DNA of 57,190 nucleotides from Bodo saltans. Its lineage: Eukaryota; Euglenozoa; Kinetoplastea; Eubodonida; Bodonidae. The position numbers and the translations under genes are program-made. A model generated the notes under the pieces. It did not search any database. It worked only from the letters and a program-made list of their open reading frames with translations, and was not told the DNA's origin. Below, piece after piece: positions 11,696 to 18,794 of this stretch. Position 1 is the first letter of the stretch; every line of letters begins with the position of its first letter. The DNA is taken from contig CYKH01000275.1 in the NCBI GenBank assembly GCA_001460835.1, positions 1-57,190 on the forward strand, read 5' to 3'.

Positions 11696-12910
11696 ATGTC
11701 GCTAAAACGCCCTCGCGACGATGAAAATCATCAATACCACAACATCTCTGACGAGCTGATTTTCAACTCCGACAGCGATGATGATGTCGATGATGTTCCT
11801 CCGCCACTTCTGCTCAGGCCCAATCGAAGTAGCGGACTGAGAACGTTCAATATTGCTGCGATGGGTGTCGATAATGGAGTGTCTGTTGAACAAGCTGCGA
11901 GCTCAAAGAACGTCGACGAAGATGACAGGAGCTTGCTTGAGCAGCGCCTGTCCGCGTTATTTCACGAATCGCCCTGCACGTTCTCAGGCAGTACACTCGA
12001 AGCCACTTCACCTGTGTTTTCATATTTGCTACGAACTTACTGTGGAATCACGGAAGGATTTCTTCGCTCTGGGCAAGAAGAGGTAGTTCGACGCATCCTC
12101 AGGCGTGAGTCGGTCCTTGCACTTTTTCCAACAGGCTGGGGAAAATCTTTGTGTTACCAGCTTCCCATGCTTGTTCATCGGTTGCTCAACGCATTTGATA
12201 AAATGAAAGCCTCAGGTGATTGCACGCAGACTGAAGGGAAGGTGGCGACGCCGCGCGACAATCGGCAACGCTTTGCCGTTGTTGTCTCACCCCTCCTGGC
12301 CCTCATATCTGACCAATTGTCTTCCATTCGGCGCCAAGATGCAGTCTGTGCTGCATCTATTTCTTCTATGACCGGAAGAGATGCAGAACAGAAAATATTC
12401 ATGTCGCTTGCCAATCCATCAGGCAACGACATTGATATTTTGCTCGTGTCACCCGAAGCATTTGTCACAAAGCAGCGTCTTCGCACTGTCCTGAAGGAAA
12501 CGTTTGATCGCATTGCTTTTGTTTGCATTGACGAAGCGCACTGCATTTCGTCGTGGTCTCACGACTTTCGTCCAACGTATTTGTACTTGCAGAAGTCGTT
12601 GGAAGACCTTCATCGACAAGCGCAGCAACATCAGCGCCAGCGACCTCAGTATGGCGCCTCTAACGGTGACCGTGCGGTGATGTCAGCGCCTCCGATCCTA
12701 GCTCTCACTGCAACGGCTTCAGCTTCCGTAATTCGTGAAGTGACGCAACTCTTAAGAATTGAGCACGTGGTCAACCGCATGACGCCACGCTCAAATATTT
12801 CACTGGAAGCAGCAAGACTTCCAAGTGTTGCAACGGGGGGACTCGGCCAAGACCGAACAAAGGAAATGAGATCACAACTGCTGAGTGCCGTACGTACGTT
12901 TCAACGGCCG
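11696..12910 (+). CDS. RecQ-type DNA helicase, N-terminal part (3' end lost in assembly gap)
   Basis: A 3'-5' ATP-dependent DNA helicase of the RecQ family, acting in recombination and replication-fork repair in the nucleus. The 405 visible residues hold an acidic N-terminus and a Q-motif-like FRSGQEE near residue 122. Walker A follows as FPTGWGKS with SLCYQLP near 143-155, then motif Ia (SPLLALISDQ), DEAH within DEAHCISSW near 279 and motif III (LTATAS) near 336. The frame then enters 300 N. The second helicase lobe (motifs IV-VI), RQC and HRDC are not visible. Walker A has Trp where many RecQ proteins have Gly. ATG 11696 is chosen because it follows the AG at 11666. Confidence 0.92.
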
Positions 12911-13210
12911 NNNNNNNNNNNNNNNNNNNNNNNNNNNNNNNNNNNNNNNNNNNNNNNNNNNNNNNNNNNNNNNNNNNNNNNNNNNNNNNNNNNNNNNNNN
13001 NNNNNNNNNNNNNNNNNNNNNNNNNNNNNNNNNNNNNNNNNNNNNNNNNNNNNNNNNNNNNNNNNNNNNNNNNNNNNNNNNNNNNNNNNNNNNNNNNNNN
13101 NNNNNNNNNNNNNNNNNNNNNNNNNNNNNNNNNNNNNNNNNNNNNNNNNNNNNNNNNNNNNNNNNNNNNNNNNNNNNNNNNNNNNNNNNNNNNNNNNNNN
13201 NNNNNNNNNN
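12911..13210. other. Assembly gap of 300 N
   Basis: Exactly 300 undetermined bases. A second RecA-like lobe needs more than the 100 codons this gap would allow, so the true gap is probably longer or the flanking frames belong to different genes. Confidence 0.99.
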
Positions 13211-13514
13211 CTCATCGGCAGGAAGCCAACTTCGTTGGACTCCACCGGCACCGCGACTTTCGAAGCTTCAAGCGGTTGAGATAGCCAATCAATTTGTGAC
13301 CCAGAATAGAGAGCGCATCCTTAGCGCCACAGAGGCCGTGAAAGCCCTCATGGGTATCGCCCCAATGCTGAACGGGTCGGCCTCGGCTGGTGATGGAGGT
13401 TTTGTGCCTTTGACAGGAAGCTGGTATTTGCGGCACTCTCACTTTGGTGCACTACAAGAATTCGACCATGATTGGATCCTGAAGGTTGTGTCAGCGCATG
13501 CACTGCCAGCGTGA
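13211..13514 (+). CDS. C-terminal fragment after the gap, possibly the helicase C-terminus
   Basis: The open frame leaving the N run ends at TGA 13512-13514, giving about 100 residues. It contains a helical stretch rich in Gln, Glu and Arg and a GSWYLRHSHFGALQEF segment. It is on the + strand with no sign of a new start, so it is either the end of the RecQ-like gene or of another gene lost in the gap. I do not recognise a domain; it does not clearly show HRDC or RQC motifs. The other frame, ending at 13279, is short and less likely. Confidence 0.55.
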
Positions 13515-13580
13515 TGCAAGTTATGTTCAACTCATTTTGATTTACACATATCGAAACTTTGTTGTGACGCACAAAATAAC

Positions 13581-13626
13581 TTGTCCTTCCTTTTCTTATG
13601 ACACCAATTCAAAAAAGGGATATCAG
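13581..13626 (+). promoter_or_regulatory. Probable trans-splice acceptor for the TTLL gene
   Basis: A pyrimidine tract at about 13581-13599 is followed by AG at 13616-13617 and 13625-13626. ATG 13632 is immediately downstream. Confidence 0.5.
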
Positions 13627-13631
13627 TGGAA

Positions 13632-15323
13632 ATGCTTCGACGAGGAAAGTTGCTTTCCAATGTATGCGCGTCATCGGCTACCGTTGCTGATGCTGCGTCC
13701 AACTTCTCAAATTTGATCTCTTTGGAAGTGCCTGAAGCACGAACCGTCTTTCTCAAACCCTCCACTAGCCCTCGTCGAAAGCCAAGTGTCTACATTCCGC
13801 ACAACATCGACTCAATCCCTGCCGACGTTGTTGCAGTCAATCCCGCCGACCTTGGTGGCGCGATTCCAACGTTCCGCATCGCTTCCCCAACTTGTGACTA
13901 TTATGCCCTTCGTATTCCGCTTCTGAAAGCTGGTTTTCGTCGCGTCCCTGACGATGCGGTTGTATTCTCAAGCAATATTGTCTGGGGGAAGTCAGCACCC
14001 GTCGCTGTTTCTTCCCCGAGGTGGGAGCACTACGTCCCTCGAAATGCCTACCAAAAGTTCAATCACTTCCCTCGAAGTCACAAGCACCTTGGTGACAAAC
14101 GTGGGATGGCGCAGTCGCTCCGTCAATGGGACGAGTCTGTTGCAAACACTTTCACCCCTCAAACGTTGTTTTACCCGGCTGAAAAGGAAGCCATTGAAAA
14201 ATTGATGACAAACGGCGCACCCGGGAAGCGCTACATCTGGAAACCTTCTCGCGGTAGTTGCGGTCGCGGTATCATGATCAGCCGATCGGGCGCTGAGGAT
14301 AACAGCTGGCGGCTGATCATGAAGGAGATTGATTATAAGGCATCTGACACCACGGCTCCCGATATGGCCCGAATTCCTTACATGTCTTACGTCGTCCAAG
14401 AATACATTGAGAATCCATTGATTGTGGATGGTCGTAAGTTGGACTTGAGACTTTACGTTGGAGTCACATCTTTCGACCCTTTGACAGTCTATCTGCACAA
14501 CGAGGGCCTCGTGCGTTTTGCCGCAGAAGCATATGCAAACAACTCTCCTCCATCATCACTTGCAGCAGCACCAGGAAGTAATTCGGATATGCGATTTAAG
14601 CACCTCACGAACTATTCGCTCGGTCGAAAGCTTGAAGCAGATCAGCACGGATCACTGGACTTAAAATGGCCTCTCAATAAATTTCGCACTCGTCTTGATG
14701 AAATTTATGGTGCTGATCATGCATCATTGTCCTACACCGCACTGATGGCGAAAGCAAAGAGGGTGATTGTGGAAACACTCCTCGCAGCCAAGTCGAACAT
14801 CTCCGCAGCAACAAAACGCCAAAATGTTGGTAACGGAGGAGATAACTACGTGGAGCTGTTTGGCTTCGATATCATGTTTGATGATAGTGGTAACGCGTGG
14901 CTCATTGAAGTCAACACGTTGCCGTCCCTCGAAAGTTCGTCCACGATGGACTACCACGTGAAGAGTGCAGTGACGACAGACCTCCTAAATATGGGGCAAC
15001 TCGAACTGTTCCGACGCCCTGCGAGCGCGTTTGAAACTTGCGGAGTGATTCCACCGATGGAAACTGCTGACCCCAATGTTCTGCGGCGACTCGGTGACCT
15101 CCTTCACAGCGAATCGGGACTGTGTCACGAAGGCGCCAGTAGCGATATGACAATTCCGTCCTCCTCCAACAGCTTATTCGAATTGCAAATGAAACTTTAC
15201 GACGAACACCGGTACCGAGGTGGTTTTGAGCGAATATTCCCATCATCAAAGCACCCACTTGTCCCGCATCACATGCAAACACTGTCACCGTTGGATCTAG
15301 CCGCTGCTCAGTTTACGTTATGA
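13632..15323 (+). CDS. Tubulin tyrosine ligase-like (TTLL) enzyme, probable tubulin polyglutamylase
   Basis: An ATP-grasp enzyme that ligates an amino acid, probably glutamate, to tubulin or another protein, acting on axonemal or subpellicular microtubules. The protein has 563 residues. Visible TTL signatures are WKPSRGSCGRGI near 200, QEYIENPLIVDGRKLDLR near 255, FKHLTNYS near 321, and FGFDIMFD followed by WLIEVNTLPSL near 410-425. The last carries the Glu and Asn that bind metal and ATP. The KxDLRxYV pattern is typical of the glutamylase branches. The nucleotide-loop segment reads KPSRGSCGRG rather than the more common KPxxxSRGRGI. The N-terminal 130 residues are not conserved in a way I recognise. 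Start chosen at ATG 13632, just after the splice AG. Confidence 0.93.
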   Translation: MLRRGKLLSNVCASSATVADAASNFSNLISLEVPEARTVFLKPSTSPRRKPSVYIPHNIDSIPADVVAVNPADLGGAIPTFRIASPTCDYYALRIPLLKAGFRRVPDDAVVFSSNIVWGKSAPVAVSSPRWEHYVPRNAYQKFNHFPRSHKHLGDKRGMAQSLRQWDESVANTFTPQTLFYPAEKEAIEKLMTNGAPGKRYIWKPSRGSCGRGIMISRSGAEDNSWRLIMKEIDYKASDTTAPDMARIPYMSYVVQEYIENPLIVDGRKLDLRLYVGVTSFDPLTVYLHNEGLVRFAAEAYANNSPPSSLAAAPGSNSDMRFKHLTNYSLGRKLEADQHGSLDLKWPLNKFRTRLDEIYGADHASLSYTALMAKAKRVIVETLLAAKSNISAATKRQNVGNGGDNYVELFGFDIMFDDSGNAWLIEVNTLPSLESSSTMDYHVKSAVTTDLLNMGQLELFRRPASAFETCGVIPPMETADPNVLRRLGDLLHSESGLCHEGASSDMTIPSSSNSLFELQMKLYDEHRYRGGFERIFPSSKHPLVPHHMQTLSPLDLAAAQFTL

Positions 15324-15493
15324 TCATCACAAGTTGTCATTATGCATTGACATTTTTACTGCTCATTGCTTCCCTCACAACGCAACCCCAGTTTCAAAAG
15401 AGAAAAAAAGAATTTCGCCAGGAGAACAACCTCCACCCGTGGCATGTAGGTCTAGTGCTGCTACATAATTCGAAGTTGCTTTTCAACTAAGCA

Positions 15494-15515
15494 TTTTTTT
15501 GATTTATTTTTTTAG
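15494..15515 (+). promoter_or_regulatory. Trans-splice acceptor for the twin CX9C gene
   Basis: A nearly pure T tract ends in AG at 15514-15515. The first ATG after it (15530) opens a three-codon uORF (Met-Phe-Ile-stop) out of frame with the main start at 15589. Confidence 0.6.
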
Positions 15516-15588
15516 CTGGATTATTATTGATGTTCATTTGATTGACGATTTTTTCAATCTAACAAGAAGCGAGCACTACGCCAAAAAA

Positions 15589-16230
15589 ATGCGGCACACA
15601 GATGTTCTTCAAATGTATCGCGCTTCACCGATCTTCCTAAAAAGTCAATCTTCTGGAGTCAACCAATATGGTCTCAAGCCACAAACTGCGTACGACTATT
15701 TGAACCCAACAAATCTGATTAACTTTGGTCGCGGCACAAAATTTGATAATTTAGGCGTTCGTAGATCAGATCGCGGTGAGATTGATAGTTCACCCTCAAT
15801 GAACGGTACTGCTGTGTTTCAGCAAGCCAAGATGTTGGGTCTGTCTAGCGGCGATGCGCAATTGAACATGTGCCAGGGTGAAACTATGGCTCTTCGCGTC
15901 TGCATGGCGAAGGGTACTGAACCTTGTGACAGAGAAAGCTCCATTCTTGACACTTGTCTTGGGAGGGTCGGTGAACTTAGGCGTGCTATCTCAACTGCTG
16001 GTTTTGAATATGGGGATTGGTTTATTCAAAACGTCAGCGATAATCACACGAAGCCGTTTCAGCATCGTCCTCATGATTGGCGCGAGCACTATGCACAAGA
16101 AAAAATTCAAAAGAGCGACGTGCAGGGTGGTCGTGCCTACGGTAAGCAGCCAAAACTGATGGCGTGGAATGCGAGGTACACAAAAACAGAAGGTTATGGT
16201 AAACGCCCGCGTCTCCCTATCAACAAATAA
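15589..16230 (+). CDS. Twin CX9C (CHCH-like) protein, probably mitochondrial
   Basis: The 213-residue protein has four Cys spaced exactly C-x9-C then C-x9-C at residues 95, 105, 113 and 123. This is the twin CX9C signature of helical-hairpin proteins oxidised by Mia40/Erv1 in the intermembrane space, some of which are mitoribosomal subunits or assembly factors. The flanks are basic and aromatic, and the C-terminal 70 residues are rich in Lys, Arg, Trp and Tyr (LMAWNARYTKTEGYGKRPR), which would suit contact with rRNA. No membrane segment is present. I infer a mitochondrial role, with a mitoribosomal protein as the leading option. ATG 15589 is the first in-frame Met after the splice AG; a tiny uORF lies upstream. 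Confidence 0.75.
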   Translation: MRHTDVLQMYRASPIFLKSQSSGVNQYGLKPQTAYDYLNPTNLINFGRGTKFDNLGVRRSDRGEIDSSPSMNGTAVFQQAKMLGLSSGDAQLNMCQGETMALRVCMAKGTEPCDRESSILDTCLGRVGELRRAISTAGFEYGDWFIQNVSDNHTKPFQHRPHDWREHYAQEKIQKSDVQGGRAYGKQPKLMAWNARYTKTEGYGKRPRLPINK

Positions 16231-16327
16231 ACGTGAAATGGCGTTTGTCTTTGGTGCGGCGGTTGACGTTGTCAAGAGATTCGTTCGCGGAGTTTCCTTG
16301 TCTACTCTTACATCAAAATTCCCTGTC

Positions 16328-16367
16328 ATGTTTTTGTTTTTTGTTGTTGGTGTTGTTGCTCCTTAAG
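16328..16367 (+). promoter_or_regulatory. Trans-splice acceptor for the IQ/coiled-coil gene
   Basis: A T/G-rich pyrimidine tract of about 35 nt ends with AG at 16366-16367, ten nt before ATG 16377. Confidence 0.6.
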
Positions 16368-16376
16368 AAGTGTACT

Positions 16377-17642
16377 ATGCAAGCTGTACCTCGGTTATCG
16401 CATGTGCGTCGTGAAATCGCACAAGGCTCCCCGACAGCGCTACTGAAAGCTCGACTTAAGCATGAAAAGAGAGCTGGTTCTAGCAAAGATCACAATGAAC
16501 GCTCCATTACATCTCTCGACATCGACACAGAGACAAATACTATCCCGCAAATCACTCATGTTCAGCGCCTTCATGAGATGAAAGCGAAGCTACGAGATCA
16601 GCGTGCCACTGGAACTGATTCTGTAAAATACTTGACCCCTATTGATGTTTCTGAAGAAGATTTATCCTGGGGTGCAACTGCAGCTGCACCGTTGTCGCCG
16701 CAGCTACTCATCAACAACGCAGTTCGATTCATTCAACGTGTAGGAAGAGGATATTTACTTCGATCGTTCCAACCGCAAACACATAGTGCCGAATACGATG
16801 CGGTCGAAAGAAGCACTTCAGCTTTGCGAACAGCAGTGCTTCATCGTCACAAGCGAGAGGATGAATTCACCAAGCACCGTGGTGCCTCTGTCTCTTTCGT
16901 TGGAAGTGACAACGATTTCACTCCAGCGCCGTTTCAAGCGCCATTTAATGTGCGAGCAAAAACTCTTAGGGGAATCTACGCTCTATCACACCTGACTGCC
17001 AACGAGCTTGAGGGCATGATCGATGAGGCTAAGAAGGATCGCGATCGATCTACTTGGAAACGGCTTGCATCACCGCAAGCTTCTCGTCTGCAGCGCAGTG
17101 CTTCAACGCTCTTCTTAGCACCCCCTGAAGAACCGTCTGCTTTAAAAAAGCCGACTGAACGCGAGAACATTCGACAGACGCTGATGAAGGTAGAAAAGGC
17201 CATGAAGCAGCGCCTAGCAGAGCTTGACAAGAAAACACGAGAAGCTCAACGAGTTCAAGACCTGAAGATGTTAGATCTTGCAAAAGATGAGGCGACTGCT
17301 CACGAACGCCAGCGCCAAGCGAAAGCTCATGCACGAGAGCAAGCACGAGCGACTCGACAACAGCACCGAGAAGAAGAACAAGCTCGCGAAGCGGAAGCCA
17401 TCGCTGAGCGGAAAGCCCTGCAACGTGAATATGACATCAAGCGTGTAGAAGTTCATGTTGAGCTGCGCCAGCGATATATGCTCGAAGATCGAGTGACTGC
17501 ATTGCGCAACACCTTGTCGGAACTCACCAACATTTCTCACCTTAGTTCCACTGTCCCTAGTTTGAACCTAACGCAAGCGACGAAAGAAGCGCACTTTCGT
17601 GCGGAAGGTCTTGTTAGTCGCAAAAGCCAAGAAGACCCCTAG
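16377..17642 (+). CDS. IQ-motif coiled-coil protein, possible flagellar component
   Basis: The protein has 421 residues. Near residue 120, IQRVGRGYLLRSF matches the IQ consensus (IQxxxRGxxxR), which binds calmodulin or EF-hand light chains. From about residue 265 to 395 the sequence is almost entirely Lys, Arg, Glu, Gln and Ala with heptad character, predicting a long coiled coil. There are no membrane segments or enzymatic motifs. IQ plus coiled-coil proteins are common in the kinetoplastid flagellum and basal body, so that role is inferred. The longer reading from GTG 16233 would place the pyrimidine tract inside the coding region and is rejected. Confidence 0.82.
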   Translation: MQAVPRLSHVRREIAQGSPTALLKARLKHEKRAGSSKDHNERSITSLDIDTETNTIPQITHVQRLHEMKAKLRDQRATGTDSVKYLTPIDVSEEDLSWGATAAAPLSPQLLINNAVRFIQRVGRGYLLRSFQPQTHSAEYDAVERSTSALRTAVLHRHKREDEFTKHRGASVSFVGSDNDFTPAPFQAPFNVRAKTLRGIYALSHLTANELEGMIDEAKKDRDRSTWKRLASPQASRLQRSASTLFLAPPEEPSALKKPTERENIRQTLMKVEKAMKQRLAELDKKTREAQRVQDLKMLDLAKDEATAHERQRQAKAHAREQARATRQQHREEEQAREAEAIAERKALQREYDIKRVEVHVELRQRYMLEDRVTALRNTLSELTNISHLSSTVPSLNLTQATKEAHFRAEGLVSRKSQEDP

Positions 17643-17778
17643 CCGAGCGACCCGATCGAAGTGGTCGGTTGGATGTTTCATCTCCGCGTGTACATTTCAT
17701 TTTTTTGTGTCTTCTGGTCACAACCAAAGTGTTTACTTCCCTTCACAACGTGCAACGAGGTGACAATCGCTGTAAAAT

Positions 17779-17805
17779 GTTCCTGCTCATTCTCTTGTCG
17801 CGCAG
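17779..17805 (+). promoter_or_regulatory. Probable trans-splice acceptor
   Basis: A C/T-rich tract is followed by AG at 17804-17805, 11 nt before ATG 17817. Confidence 0.5.
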
Positions 17806-17816
17806 GGAGATTTAAA

Positions 17817-18623
17817 ATGATACAAAACTCGCACAGCATCATCACCGATCGCGGAACCATCGCGATTGTTCGCCAGGCGGAAAATCTTGCGCAAGAAATC
17901 AAGAAGGGCTTTGAACAGCGCGATCATCGTTTTGTGAAGCTTAAGAAGCTGGAAGATCGCAGACGACGACAAGCTCTGAAAGACAGCGTAAGAGCGATTC
18001 AGCTTGCAAGCTCATCCACCCGTTCCCGATTTGTGGCTGATTTAGAGAACTACCAACCTCCGCTAGACCCTGTTGGGGAATGGGGCACAGAAGCAAATAC
18101 TGACGATGTCAATCGAAGTGGAAGTTCATCATCGTCCTCCTCCATCACAGAAATGTTGTTTAAGATGGCTAACCAAGAATCTGAGACAATGAAGTCTATC
18201 GTTTCAAGTCTTCGGGAGGGAATTCCCGTGAAGAAACTCCTCCGAATTGCACAAGATGCAAAGCAATCTAAAGAAACGATTGAGGCCCAGCATGCGCGAG
18301 CTGAGCAATTGCTCTCCGCGCTGAATTTGTCGACTTCTTCGGATGCACTTAAAGTGGAAATTTCTCGAGTCCTTCAGGAATCCCATCAATTGCCACTCCC
18401 AAAGAATCCAAAGCCTATTCCAACACTTCAAGATGAGATGAGTGATCATTCATCAAGTAGTGAGGACGACGTTAGCAGCTATGGAAGTGACGATGACCTC
18501 AGCAGCAGCAGTCGCTCGGGCGCGCAAAACATTCTTGAGTTCGTTGCACGTGCACCGCCACCACAGCACCGCTCAAACTTGCGGGGTGGAACGCCAGCCG
18601 CAACCCGTCAAAAGCGCCTTTAA
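17817..18623 (+). CDS. Small charged protein of unknown function
   Basis: The protein has 268 residues. The N-terminal third is basic and helical (many Lys, Arg and Glu; KKLEDRRRRQALKD near 40). The middle is polar with a Ser run. The end has an acidic Ser/Asp tract (HSSSSEDDVSSYGSDDD) and a short basic tail. No domain, signal or membrane span is recognised. The acidic Ser tract is a likely substrate for casein-kinase-type phosphorylation. ATG 17817 follows the only good pyrimidine-AG signal; the in-frame upstream extension is hydrophobic and spans that signal, so it is excluded. The gene lies between two probable cytoskeletal genes. Confidence 0.75.
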   Translation: MIQNSHSIITDRGTIAIVRQAENLAQEIKKGFEQRDHRFVKLKKLEDRRRRQALKDSVRAIQLASSSTRSRFVADLENYQPPLDPVGEWGTEANTDDVNRSGSSSSSSSITEMLFKMANQESETMKSIVSSLREGIPVKKLLRIAQDAKQSKETIEAQHARAEQLLSALNLSTSSDALKVEISRVLQESHQLPLPKNPKPIPTLQDEMSDHSSSSEDDVSSYGSDDDLSSSSRSGAQNILEFVARAPPPQHRSNLRGGTPAATRQKRL

Positions 18624-18700
18624 AGTCGCAAGAGGAAGTGTATATTCACAAAAAAAAATGTTCACTATTGAGGATCCCTGGGCAGGTTTAGTTCTGGTGA

Positions 18701-18730
18701 GTTTCTTTTCTTGTTTTATTTTTGGCGCAG
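18701..18730 (+). promoter_or_regulatory. Trans-splice acceptor for the NEK kinase gene
   Basis: A T-rich tract (18701-18724) is followed by AG at 18729-18730. The 64-nt leader to ATG 18795 contains a seven-codon uORF (18747-18767). The same AG is also the 3' end of a possible 34-nt GT-AG intron discussed in the findings. Confidence 0.6.
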
Positions 18731-18794
18731 CTAGAACAGGAGTCATATGACGCCACACCTGTTGTAGAACGCAATCGGTAAGAAGAATCTTAGT

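Noticed and set aside
11361-11705. 114-codon frame before the helicase gene
   Set aside because: Ends inside the helicase start, has no recognisable content, and the helicase acceptor AG lies within it.
13211-13279. Short post-gap frame ending at 13279 as the helicase C-terminus
   Set aside because: Only about 22 codons follow the gap; the frame ending at 13514 is longer and more protein-like.
16233-16376. Upstream extension of the IQ/coiled-coil protein
   Set aside because: Begins at GTG, is hydrophobic because it translates the pyrimidine tract, and precedes the splice AG.
17661-17816. Hydrophobic N-terminal extension of the small charged protein
   Set aside because: Begins at a non-ATG codon and spans the pyrimidine tract before ATG 17817.
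18442-18750. 102-codon frame overlapping the small charged gene
   Set aside because: Out of frame with the better-supported gene; only its last 30 codons are outside it.
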